DNA from: an uncultured Granulicella sp.
GTDB taxonomy: Bacteria; Acidobacteriota; Terriglobia; Terriglobales; Acidobacteriaceae
Assembly: GCA_937871785.1 (NCBI GenBank)
Contig: CALMON010000025.1
Coordinates: 7,374-51,393 of the forward strand
Length of the DNA stretch: 44,020 nt
Direction: 5' to 3'
Position numbers and translations under genes: made by a program. Of this stretch, positions 32,458 through 40,704 are shown piece by piece (the stretch's first letter is position 1; each line of letters begins with the position of its first letter). The notes beneath the pieces are model-generated. The model did not search any database, was not told the DNA's origin, and saw only the letters and a program-made list of their open reading frames with translations.

Positions 32458-33903
32458 ATGATGCCGAACACTTTGCGAACGGTCGGGCTGTTTGGTTTGC
32501 CGATATCCGATGTGACGATGGCTGAAGCGGTGGATCATATCGCGGAGGCCATTGAAACGCGCTCGTCCTACCAGATCGCCACCGCAAACCTGGATTTTGC
32601 CCGCAACGCCCGCAAGGACGCCTTTTTGCACCAGGTAATCTGCGACTGCAACATGGTGCTGCCGGACGGCGCGCCCATGCTGTGGGCGGCGCGGCTGTTT
32701 CGTAAACCGCTCAAGGAGCGCGTTACCGGCGTGGACCTGGTGCCGGAGCTGGCGCGGCTTTCCGCCGAGCGCGGCTACACCATCTTCCTCCTCGGCTCAG
32801 AAGGCGCGAGCGCCTCGCGCGCCATCGCGGAGCTTGAGGCACAGCACCCCGGGGTACGCATCGTGGGGCGCTACCACCCCGAAAAGCAGTCGCTCGAGCG
32901 CATGGACGACGAAGAAATGCTGCGCCGCATCCATGAAGCCAAGCCCGATATTCTGCTCGTCGCGTTCGGCAACCCGAAGCAGGAGCTGTGGATCGACCGC
33001 AACCGCGAGCGCCTGATGGTGCCGGTCGCAATCGGTATCGGCGGCTCGCTCGATATGATCGGCGGCACCTTGCGCCGCGCTCCGAAATTTATTCAGAAGA
33101 TGCAGCTTGAATGGGCCTTTCGGATGCTGCAAGAGCCGGGACGCCTTTTTCCTCGCTACGCCGGCGACTTCCGCGCGTTGATGCGCCACTTGCCCATCGA
33201 GTTCATGGCGATGTGGAGCCAGCCGAAAGCCGCGGGTGTCTGGCCGATGGACGTGTCGTTTGAAGAAGGCGTTCGCGTCGTCCACATGGCTTCCGTGTTG
33301 AGTGGAGCGGCGTGCGGCTCCGTAATGGCGGAAATTCGCGCGGCGATTCACCTTGGGCAGCGCGTAGTGCTGGATATGACGCTGACGACGCGGCTCGAAG
33401 CCGACGGCGTCGGCTGCCTGCTTGAAGCACGCCGCACCATGATCGCCGCGCACCTGCCCTTGTGGATGGGCAACGTGAGCGAGCCGGTGCGCAAGGTCCT
33501 GTTTGCCGGCGGCCTGGTGCAGCACCTGCGCCTGGCCCCCACCGTGCTCGACGCCGTGCGGCTTTCCGGCATGCCCGAGCGCCGCAAGCGTCCCGTTTCC
33601 ATCACCGGCCTGCAGCGGCTGGCGACGCTGCTGCGCCGCCGGCCGCAGGTAGAACGCCGCAAGGCGACCCGGCCGCTGGCCTCGGGCGTGCAGGACCGCC
33701 GCGGCGTGCTGACGCCGCATGTTCCTGCCGCGCCCATTCCGCTTTCGGAAGCTTCCGCGCTTGCTCGCCGTGCGTTTACCCCGCATCGCGAAGCGAATTT
33801 CTCAGCTTCCGGCGTGCATTTGCTGCACATGCCCAAGCCTCCTGTTGCCGTCAAGGACACCCATGACCAGTGGAAGCGGCCGTCCGCGGCGTCCGGGTCG
33901 TAA
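32458..33903 (+). CDS. WecG/TagA/CpsF-family glycosyltransferase (GT26) with C-terminal STAS-like domain
   Basis: 481 residues. Residues ~8-245 are a complete GT26 enzyme: TANLDFARNAR (42-52), VLPDGAPMLWAARL (67-80) with Asp70, RVTGVDL (88-94), FLLGSEGASA, AFGNPKQELWI (169-179), IGIGGSLDMIGG and LEWAFRMLQEPGRLFPRY (218-234). The family transfers a sugar such as ManNAcA or glucose to a lipid-linked acceptor. Residues ~262-368 are extra: VVLDMTLTTRLEADGVGCLLEA and LWMGNVSEPVRKVLFAGGL resemble STAS (anti-sigma-factor antagonist) domains. The normal phospho-accepting Ser region reads EADGVG. A basic, Pro/Ala-rich tail of ~110 residues follows. First gene of a tight EPS operon (12 bases to the next). 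Confidence 0.88.
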   Translation: MMPNTLRTVGLFGLPISDVTMAEAVDHIAEAIETRSSYQIATANLDFARNARKDAFLHQVICDCNMVLPDGAPMLWAARLFRKPLKERVTGVDLVPELARLSAERGYTIFLLGSEGASASRAIAELEAQHPGVRIVGRYHPEKQSLERMDDEEMLRRIHEAKPDILLVAFGNPKQELWIDRNRERLMVPVAIGIGGSLDMIGGTLRRAPKFIQKMQLEWAFRMLQEPGRLFPRYAGDFRALMRHLPIEFMAMWSQPKAAGVWPMDVSFEEGVRVVHMASVLSGAACGSVMAEIRAAIHLGQRVVLDMTLTTRLEADGVGCLLEARRTMIAAHLPLWMGNVSEPVRKVLFAGGLVQHLRLAPTVLDAVRLSGMPERRKRPVSITGLQRLATLLRRRPQVERRKATRPLASGVQDRRGVLTPHVPAAPIPLSEASALARRAFTPHREANFSASGVHLLHMPKPPVAVKDTHDQWKRPSAASGS

Positions 33904-33915
33904 GCTGGAAGACGA

Positions 33916-35022
33916 ATGCACACTTTAGACAAGATCCTGCGTGGCGAAAAGAAACCGACGGCGAACGTCGGTTTCCGTCGTACCCTTTGGCGGGTCTCCC
34001 TCCTGCCTGCCGCCGCCCTGCTGCTGCTTCTGGTTCCGGGGGCGCGCGCGCAAGCCGGAGGCGCGCCAAACACGCCTCTGCTGCAGACCAGCCCCGCGCT
34101 CGCGATACGGCAGTTCGAACCCGACGCCAACGAGCCCTACCAGCTTGGCCGTGGCGACGCCATTTCGATTGACTTTGGCGGCCGCACCGAGCTGAGCAGC
34201 AAACAAATCATAGGCCCTGACGGCAAAGTGACGCTGCCGCTGGCCGGCTCAGTCGACGTAGCCGGGCAAACCCGCGAAGCGGCCGCGCAGACCATCCTCA
34301 CCGCCATGGCGCCCTACTACGCCAGCCTTTCGGCGACTGTTGGCGTCGAGAAATACAGTTCCAACCAGGTACTTTTGATGGGCGCGGTCGAGCACCCGGG
34401 CGTGCAAACCTTTGATCGCGCGCCCACGCTGCTGGAAGTGGTAGCGCGCGGCGGCGGCCTGCTGAGTGGCGGCAATCGTGGCTACGGCGGCGACGGTCCG
34501 GCGGGCTCGGCGTACAACGTAAACGCCACCCTGAAGCCTTCGGTCGGCGGCGTGCCTGAGCGCTGCGCCATTTACCGCGGCTCGGACAAGGTTCTCTGGG
34601 TCAACCTGAAGCAGCTTCTCGACAGCGGCGACGCGCTGGCCGACATCCGCCTGAAGCGCGACGACATCGTCTACGTGCCTTCGGGTGCGGAACGCTACAT
34701 TTCCGTCCTGGGCCAGGTGCAGCACCCCGGCGCGCTGCAGTTGGAAGACACCTCCACGCTGCCCAAGCTGATCGCGCTTTCGGGCGGCATCACGCCGCAG
34801 GCCGGCCGCAACCCGCAGATTCAGGTCATCCAGGCCTCCACAGGCAAGACCCGCGTCATCGCCTGGCACGACGTGCTGCAGCCCCATGCGCTCGACCTTT
34901 CGCTGCATTCGGGCGATATCGTTTACATCCCGCAGAGCGGGTTCAACAGCGTTTCCTACGCCATCGACAGGTTATCGCCGCTGGTGACCATGTTTACGGC
35001 CGCGGCCTTGTTTACCCGATAA
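33916..35022 (+). CDS. Polysaccharide export outer-membrane protein (Wza-like, SLBB)
   Basis: 368 residues from ATG 33916, with GGAAGA upstream. A signal peptide occupies about residues 22-46 (SLLPAAALLLLLVPGARAQA). It has a signal peptidase I type site and no lipobox, unlike E. coli Wza. The Poly_export domain begins YQLGRGDAISIDFGG (75-89) and IGPDGKVTLPLAGSVDVAG (99-117). Two SLBB-type repeats follow (VLLMGAVEHPGVQTF and ISVLGQVQHPGALQLE). Known role: octameric channel for export of capsular or exopolysaccharide, working with a Wzc-type protein, which is the next gene (18 bases). Confidence 0.93.
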   Translation: MHTLDKILRGEKKPTANVGFRRTLWRVSLLPAAALLLLLVPGARAQAGGAPNTPLLQTSPALAIRQFEPDANEPYQLGRGDAISIDFGGRTELSSKQIIGPDGKVTLPLAGSVDVAGQTREAAAQTILTAMAPYYASLSATVGVEKYSSNQVLLMGAVEHPGVQTFDRAPTLLEVVARGGGLLSGGNRGYGGDGPAGSAYNVNATLKPSVGGVPERCAIYRGSDKVLWVNLKQLLDSGDALADIRLKRDDIVYVPSGAERYISVLGQVQHPGALQLEDTSTLPKLIALSGGITPQAGRNPQIQVIQASTGKTRVIAWHDVLQPHALDLSLHSGDIVYIPQSGFNSVSYAIDRLSPLVTMFTAAALFTR

Positions 35023-35040
35023 CGAGAGATACTACCGAGC

Positions 35041-38000
35041 ATGACCGGCAATGGCGATCGCAGCAACGGGAGCACGAAGGAACCTATGACGGTCGACGGT
35101 GGGCAGTTCGCAACGCAGGCTTCGCGCCCTGTTCCGGCCATCCGGCTGGATGCCGTGCGCAGCGTGCGGTTGCATCCCGTGCTGGCAGCGTCGGTCGCGG
35201 CGGTTACGTTCGCGGGCATTGTCGGCGTCGCGCTTACGCGCAAGCCGGTCTATAAAGCCGAAAGCCTGGTGTACGTCGAGCCCAGCACGGCGAAGCTGCT
35301 GAGCGACGGCACCGAAGGGCAATTCGATTCGCTTCGCTACGAGTCGTACCTGCAGCAGCAGATCCAGACCGTGCAGCGGCCGGACATCCTCGAGTCCGCC
35401 GTCAACAGCCTGCCTGCGGGCACCTGGCGCATGCCGGGAGAATCCGTGGCGAATGCCGCCGCGCGGCTGGGCAACGCGCTCAAGGTGGAGCGGCAGGGCA
35501 CCAGCTTTCAGGTGTCGATCGGCCTTACAGGAGCGAACCCGGTCGCGACGGCCAATACGGTAAACGCGGCGACGACGGCCTATCTGCAAAAAGGCCGCAA
35601 GGACGAAACCACCCGCACCGACGGACGCGTGCAACTGCTGACGGAAGAAAAAGACCGGCTGTCGACGGAACTGCAAACCGACCGCGCCGAGCAGGTGGCC
35701 CTGGGCAACACGCTTGGCGTTGCCAACCCCGTCGGGCTTACGGCCGACTCCGTCGATACGGAGCTGGCCGGCGTCCGCAGCGAGCTCGTCGCCGCACGCC
35801 AGGCGCACGATGTAGCGGCGGCGCAACTAGCCTCGGTGACCGGGCCGGGAAGCTCCGCGAGCGGCGGTCTGGCGGCTGTGGCCGACGAGAACAGCGCGGG
35901 CGACTCCGGCTTGAATGCGCTGAAAACGACCTTCAACCAGCGCCGCGCGGTGCTGGTCAGCCAGATGGCGGGCCTTACCCCGGCGAACCCGGTCTACAAG
36001 CAGGATCAGGCCGAGCTGGCCGACCTGGACGCGCAGCTTGCGGCGCGCTCCGCTCAGGTGGAGCAAACCTCTGCGCAGCATGTGCGCGACCGGCTGCGGC
36101 TGGAACTGCAGCGCACCGGCGAAGTGGAAGCGCGGCTGAACGGCGAGCTGAACCGCTCCACGGCGCTGGCCTCCGGGGCCGCGCCGAAGCTGCAGCGCGC
36201 TTCCGAGCTGGCCGCCGACATTGAACGCCTGCAAACGCGCTACGCCTCGGTCGACAATGCCCTGCGCGGTTTGCAACTGGAAGCCAACGGCCCGGGCAGC
36301 GTGCACCTTTCCGTACCCGCCGCGCCGCCCATGGGACCGGAACCAAGCCGCCGCAACCTCCTGCTGGCCGCCGCCCTTCCCGTAGCCATTCTGCTCGGTG
36401 TTCTGGCGGCCGTGTTCGCGCGCCGCCGCGCCGGCCTGCTTTACACGGTTGAGGACCTCGAGCCGTCGCTGGGCTTTGCGCCGCTCGGCACGATGCCTGC
36501 GTCGCACGGCTACAGCGATGCCGTGGCGGACGAGTCGCTGCTGCGACTGGCCGCGGGCCTCGAACGCACGCAGCGGCGCAGCGGCGCCCAGATATTCGTC
36601 CTTACGGCCGCAAGCGGCTCGACCGATCTCACCTTGTTTGCCGCGGCGCTCGAACGCATGTTGGGGCAACTTGGCTTCAGCACCCTGCTTCGCGACACGG
36701 GCAGCCTGCGCCGCGAGTGGGAAGCGGCTCCCGCGAACGCCGCAGAGCCGCAGGGACAACGGCCTGGTCTGGTAGCGCGGCAGGGTCTCGCTTCCCGCCA
36801 GGGTCTCGCCGCGCGGCTGGACGCGCTGAAGACGGAAGCCGACTTTGTGCTGCTCGACGCTCCTCCCCTGCTGCATTCCGCCGAAACCGAATACTTCATC
36901 TCCGCCGCGGACATGACGATTCTGCTGATCGAAAGCGGCGTGACTACCTGCCGCGAGCTCGACCCTTCCATGGAGCTGCTTCGCAAGCTGAAGGCCGGCG
37001 GACTCGCCGCAATCCTGCTGAATGCGCGGGAGGCTTCCGGGGTGAGCAGCCCGTTCCCGGTATCGCCGCGCCCCGCGGTTCGGATGGCGCAGAACCGCGA
37101 AAGCGACGCGCGCAGCACCGACCGCACCGCCCCAACATCGTTCGTTCCTGACTGGGCCTCGGAGCCAGCCGCCGCCGCTGAACCGGCTGTGCCGGCGACG
37201 GCCGCTGCCGAGCCGGCCATCGCGCCGACCGGTGTTTCGCCTGATTTCGTCCCGGCTGTGCCCGACCCTGCTATCGCCTACCAGGTCGCCGCTCCCACTA
37301 AGGTGCACGCGCCGGCAGATTCGACCGCCGGCACGGCTTTCGGCGACGTGGAGCCTTTGCGCGAGGCACACACTGACGCCGCGTCGCCGACGCCGGCCGA
37401 AAGCAAACCCGAAGCGCAACCGGCGGTTCAAACGTCAGCCATACCGCTTGCGGCGGCTCCCCTTCCGGCGGAGCTCGCTTCCATTGACGTGCCGCATGAT
37501 GAGACCGCGTCGCGGGAAAGCTTCGTATCGTTTCTGGAAATGGCAGCCACCATGCCGCCTCCTCCGGCCGAGATCGTCACAACGGCGCCTGCTTCCCCTT
37601 CGACGGCTCCCAGTGTTTCCGGAACAAGGACCGTGGCTGAATCTGCCGCTGGTGAGCCGAAAGCCATCCAGGCAGATATGCCTGATTCGGCTGTAGCCGC
37701 ACCGGCCGTTGCCAAAGCGGCCTCCGTTGCACCCGTCATCGCCGAGCCGATACCGGCCGAGCCGATTCTAGCCAGGCCGGCTTCCCTGGCCCTCGTCGCT
37801 CCTGAGGTCTCTTCCGCCGAGGTTCCGGTCGCCTCACTGGCCGAACCTGCACCGGCAGCCGGGGCGGCGACAGTGGTTCACTCGGCCCCCAGCGTCATCT
37901 TTTGGGAAGCGCAGATCCGCCACCGCCTGCCCGATCGTGCTTTCGCTCCCGCCGTATTGGCCGAGCCGCCGGCAAGCGTCGTTCCCGCCGTTGCCGAAGC

Positions 38001-38679
38001 ACATCCCGAGACCGCTTTCGGCTCGCCCGAAGTCGAGGCCGCGCCGGACGTTTCAACTGCCTTCAGCCGCTTCGCTTTTCCCCTTTCTTTGGCAGCCGTC
38101 ACGCCGGAAGCGGCTACCCCCTCGCTTGACACCCCCTCGGTCCAAGGCGAGCCCGTTCTTTGCGCAAGCGACGCCGAAACCGTTTCGCCTGCGGAACCGG
38201 TCACGCGTCGCGCGGCGGCTACAGTGGAGCCTCGACTGCTGCCTACCCCGGCCGATCGCCTGCGCTTGTCCCGAGACACACCCGTGCCCGCGCCCCGGCG
38301 GCCCTCGCTGCCTTCGGTGCCGTTTGCCCCGCAGCCCTCGTTACAGCCCCGTTTCGCCGGCAGCCTGCAGTCCGCTCCTGCGCTTGTGTGGGCGGAAAAC
38401 CGCCCTTCGCAGAACATGTCGGCCGAAGCGGTCGCCGAACGCATCGTCGGTCTCGGCCGCCAGGCGTCGACCTCCGCCGCCGCCGCACGGACGGCGCCGC
38501 AGCCCTCCCGGCCGCATGTGGTTCCGGCACGCGAGCCCGGCGTGGCCGGCAAGCGGCAGTGGGGCCTGCTCAGCCGCTTCGGCAAACCTGCAGAAGGTGC
38601 GGAGACTTTCAACGAGTTCGACCGCTTCGACTCCGGCAACCAGCACGAGCCTGCCCTGCGCGACCGGGCCGCCGGATAA
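35041..38679 (+). CDS. Wzc-like chain-length/tyrosine-kinase-like protein with degenerate P-loop and long disordered C-terminus
   Basis: 1212 residues from ATG 35041 (an ATG at 35086 with AAGGA upstream is possible). Residues ~38-66 hold the first membrane helix, followed by a Wzz-type periplasmic region with coiled coils (~190-410). RRNLLLAAALPVAILLGVLAAVFARRR-like sequence at 438-463 is the second helix. Residues ~515-662 have the BY-kinase fold pattern: IFVLTAASGSTDLTLFAAAL where Walker A should be, without GK(S/T), and FVLLDAPPLLHSAE as Walker B (602-615). The last ~540 residues are Ala/Pro/Glu-rich, low complexity, with almost no Tyr. The usual C-terminal Tyr cluster is absent. I infer a structural co-polymerase that has lost kinase activity. 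Its operon position after Wza supports an export role. Confidence 0.85.
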   Translation: MTGNGDRSNGSTKEPMTVDGGQFATQASRPVPAIRLDAVRSVRLHPVLAASVAAVTFAGIVGVALTRKPVYKAESLVYVEPSTAKLLSDGTEGQFDSLRYESYLQQQIQTVQRPDILESAVNSLPAGTWRMPGESVANAAARLGNALKVERQGTSFQVSIGLTGANPVATANTVNAATTAYLQKGRKDETTRTDGRVQLLTEEKDRLSTELQTDRAEQVALGNTLGVANPVGLTADSVDTELAGVRSELVAARQAHDVAAAQLASVTGPGSSASGGLAAVADENSAGDSGLNALKTTFNQRRAVLVSQMAGLTPANPVYKQDQAELADLDAQLAARSAQVEQTSAQHVRDRLRLELQRTGEVEARLNGELNRSTALASGAAPKLQRASELAADIERLQTRYASVDNALRGLQLEANGPGSVHLSVPAAPPMGPEPSRRNLLLAAALPVAILLGVLAAVFARRRAGLLYTVEDLEPSLGFAPLGTMPASHGYSDAVADESLLRLAAGLERTQRRSGAQIFVLTAASGSTDLTLFAAALERMLGQLGFSTLLRDTGSLRREWEAAPANAAEPQGQRPGLVARQGLASRQGLAARLDALKTEADFVLLDAPPLLHSAETEYFISAADMTILLIESGVTTCRELDPSMELLRKLKAGGLAAILLNAREASGVSSPFPVSPRPAVRMAQNRESDARSTDRTAPTSFVPDWASEPAAAAEPAVPATAAAEPAIAPTGVSPDFVPAVPDPAIAYQVAAPTKVHAPADSTAGTAFGDVEPLREAHTDAASPTPAESKPEAQPAVQTSAIPLAAAPLPAELASIDVPHDETASRESFVSFLEMAATMPPPPAEIVTTAPASPSTAPSVSGTRTVAESAAGEPKAIQADMPDSAVAAPAVAKAASVAPVIAEPIPAEPILARPASLALVAPEVSSAEVPVASLAEPAPAAGAATVVHSAPSVIFWEAQIRHRLPDRAFAPAVLAEPPASVVPAVAEAHPETAFGSPEVEAAPDVSTAFSRFAFPLSLAAVTPEAATPSLDTPSVQGEPVLCASDAETVSPAEPVTRRAAATVEPRLLPTPADRLRLSRDTPVPAPRRPSLPSVPFAPQPSLQPRFAGSLQSAPALVWAENRPSQNMSAEAVAERIVGLGRQASTSAAAARTAPQPSRPHVVPAREPGVAGKRQWGLLSRFGKPAEGAETFNEFDRFDSGNQHEPALRDRAAG

Positions 38680-38691
38680 AGGCGGACCGCT

Positions 38692-39246
38692 ATGTTCGAC
38701 CACATTCGCAGCGACTGGCGCGCCCACGATAGCAACTGGATGCGCCACGGCTTCTGGGCGTTGGTCGTTTACCGCTTCGGCAACTGGCGGTATGGCATCC
38801 GCTCCCGCGCGCTGCGTCTTCCGTTTTCATTTTTGTACAAGCTGATGAAGTTTTTCGCGGACTCGCTGCTCGGCATCGAGCTGCCTTGCGAAACCTTGAT
38901 CGGCCAGCGGCTTGTGATCGAGCATATCGGCGGGATCGTAATCAGCGGCGACGCGGTGTTTGGCGACGACTGCATCCTGCGCAACGGCGTCACGGTCGGC
39001 TTGCGCCACCGGCTGGAGCGCGGCTCGCCGGTGCTGGGAAATCGCGTCGATATCGGCGCGGGAGCCAAGCTGCTGGGGCCGATCCGTATTGGCGATGACG
39101 CCGCTATCGGTGCCAACGCGGTGGTGCTTTGCGACGTGCCGGCGGGCTGCAGCGCGGTAGGCATTCCCGCTCGCATCATCCCTCGCAAAAGAACCGCTGT
39201 CGTTCCCGCGGAGATGGGGGAGGGTACTTCGGCGGTGGCACAATGA
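38692..39246 (+). CDS. Hexapeptide-repeat acetyltransferase (CysE/EpsC-like)
   Basis: 184 residues from ATG 38692. An N-terminal helical part (~1-60) is followed by a left-handed beta-helix built of hexapeptide repeats: IGQRLVIEHIGGIVISGDAV with His78, GDDCILRNGVTVG (91-103), LGNRVDIGAGAKLLG, IRIGDDAAIGANAVV and a final AVGIPARIIPRK. This arrangement is that of serine O-acetyltransferase-like enzymes. In EPS operons such proteins usually acetylate the polysaccharide or its precursor. It lies 12 bases after the Wzc-like gene and overlaps the next gene by four bases. Confidence 0.88.
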   Translation: MFDHIRSDWRAHDSNWMRHGFWALVVYRFGNWRYGIRSRALRLPFSFLYKLMKFFADSLLGIELPCETLIGQRLVIEHIGGIVISGDAVFGDDCILRNGVTVGLRHRLERGSPVLGNRVDIGAGAKLLGPIRIGDDAAIGANAVVLCDVPAGCSAVGIPARIIPRKRTAVVPAEMGEGTSAVAQ

Positions 39247-40280
39247 TGAGCAACCCGGCCACGACCAGCGCGGCCACGCCGGCGTGCGTGTCGGTCGTCG
39301 TGATCGGCCGCAATGAAGGCGACCGCCTGCGCCGCTGCCTGCTTTCCGTGCAGGCCATGGCTCCGGGCGGGTTCCAGGTTGAGGTGATCTACGTCGATTC
39401 CGGCTCAACCGACGCAAGTGTCGCTCTTGCAGAGAGCCTCGGTGCCCGCGCGATCGCGCTCCATCCGGAGCACCCGACCGCGGCACTCGGCCGCAACGCC
39501 GGTTGGTGCGCGGCGCGTGGTGAGGTCGTGCTGTTTCTCGACGGCGACACCGAAGTCGACCCCCACTTTGTACGCGACGCCCTGCACCACTTCGCGGACC
39601 CGGCGGTCGCCGTAGTGTGGGGGCACAGGCGCGAAAAGCAACCCATCACCTCCGTCTACGACCGCGCTCTGGATCTCGACTGGGTCTACCCACCGGGCCC
39701 CGCACCGTTTTGCGGCGGCGACGCCTTATTCCGCCGCGACGTTCTTTCCGCGATGGATGGTTTCGACGCGACGCTGGTCGCCGGCGAAGAGCCGGAGCTT
39801 TGCGGACGCATTCTCGCTGCGGGCTTTATCGTTCTGCACATCGACCACGCGATGACGCTGCACGTTCTCGGCATCCGGAGCTTTGGCCAGTACTGGAAGC
39901 GGGCGACGCGCGCGGGCCATGCCTATGCGGAAGTCGCCGCGCGCTTTGCGGGCACCCCCGGCGGTCTGTGGAGCGCGGACCTCCGGCGCAACCGGGTGCG
40001 GGCCGGAATGCTGTGCGGCGCAGGGCTGCTAGGGCTGTGCGGAAGCGTGGCGGCGCGGTCGGCGTGGCCGCTGGCAGCGGCAGCGGGGCTGCTGGGGCTG
40101 CTCGCCGCGCGTACCGGATGGAAGGCGCGATGGAAGTCGCCTGACCGCGTGACGCTGCTGCTGTACGGGCTCCACTCGCAGGTCCAGCAATTGCCGATCG
40201 CGTGGGGGCAGGTGCAGTTTCTGCTGAACCGGCGACGCGGACGCCGCGCCGGCGTGTTCGAATACAAACGCCCGGCGTAG
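39243..40280 (+). CDS. Family 2 glycosyltransferase with C-terminal hydrophobic segment
   Basis: 345 residues from ATG 39243, overlapping the previous stop as ATGA. The GT-A fold is clear: VSVVVIGRNEGDRLRRCL (16-33), VDSGSTDAS (51-59), AALGRNAGWCAARGEVVLFL and LDGDTEVDP (99-107) carrying the metal-binding Asp. GDALFRRDVL and GEEPELCGR follow. A hydrophobic region at about 262-295 may anchor it to the membrane. It transfers a sugar from a nucleotide donor to the growing EPS repeat unit; donor and acceptor are unknown. Last gene of the EPS operon. Confidence 0.92.
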   Translation: MMSNPATTSAATPACVSVVVIGRNEGDRLRRCLLSVQAMAPGGFQVEVIYVDSGSTDASVALAESLGARAIALHPEHPTAALGRNAGWCAARGEVVLFLDGDTEVDPHFVRDALHHFADPAVAVVWGHRREKQPITSVYDRALDLDWVYPPGPAPFCGGDALFRRDVLSAMDGFDATLVAGEEPELCGRILAAGFIVLHIDHAMTLHVLGIRSFGQYWKRATRAGHAYAEVAARFAGTPGGLWSADLRRNRVRAGMLCGAGLLGLCGSVAARSAWPLAAAAGLLGLLAARTGWKARWKSPDRVTLLLYGLHSQVQQLPIAWGQVQFLLNRRRGRRAGVFEYKRPA

Positions 40281-40704
40281 CGGCTGGCAGACGATCCGAT
40301 CAACGCTCGACCCTTCCGAGCAGAAACGCGTAGCCGCCGACACCCCTGCCGCAAGCACCGCGCCGGCCACCAGAACGCCGCCGAACATGAATGCGTCCGC
40401 GCGCTGATGTAACCCGTCGCGATGGGTGCGAGGATGCACCGGCATCCCGGGTAGCAGCGGAGAAAAGCAGTACTTGCAGGAGTCCGCTCCAAGCGCCGCG
40501 CCCAGCGCTTTGCGCTCCCACAGCAACGGCAGAAGAGCGGCTGCCGAAGGCGCTTCCACAGCTCCCTGCTGCGTCGGTCGCCGTCGGTATGCCGCGCTCG
40601 CTTGCCGGAAACCGCGGCCCAACCGCTTGCGCGCTGGCCGGGATTTACCAGATGTTTACGCGCCGCTTCCCGAGCATTCACAGTTGGGCGGCTACCTTGG
40701 TCGC
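40281..40704. other. 424-bp intergenic region
   Basis: No intact gene on the plus strand. On the minus strand a reading with CKYC, a hydrophobic stretch (FMFGGVLVAGAVLAAGV) and, after one frameshift near 40333, GGYAFLLGRVER plus a stop at 40300 could be a broken small membrane protein; the evidence is weak. The promoter of the receptor gene must lie in the right half, but I cannot point to clear boxes. Confidence 0.4.

Noticed and set aside
37130-38540. Ala/Pro/Glu repeats in the Wzc-like tail as a DNA repeat array
   Set aside because: The frame stays open and the units are degenerate at the DNA level; this is protein low complexity, not a CRISPR or satellite.
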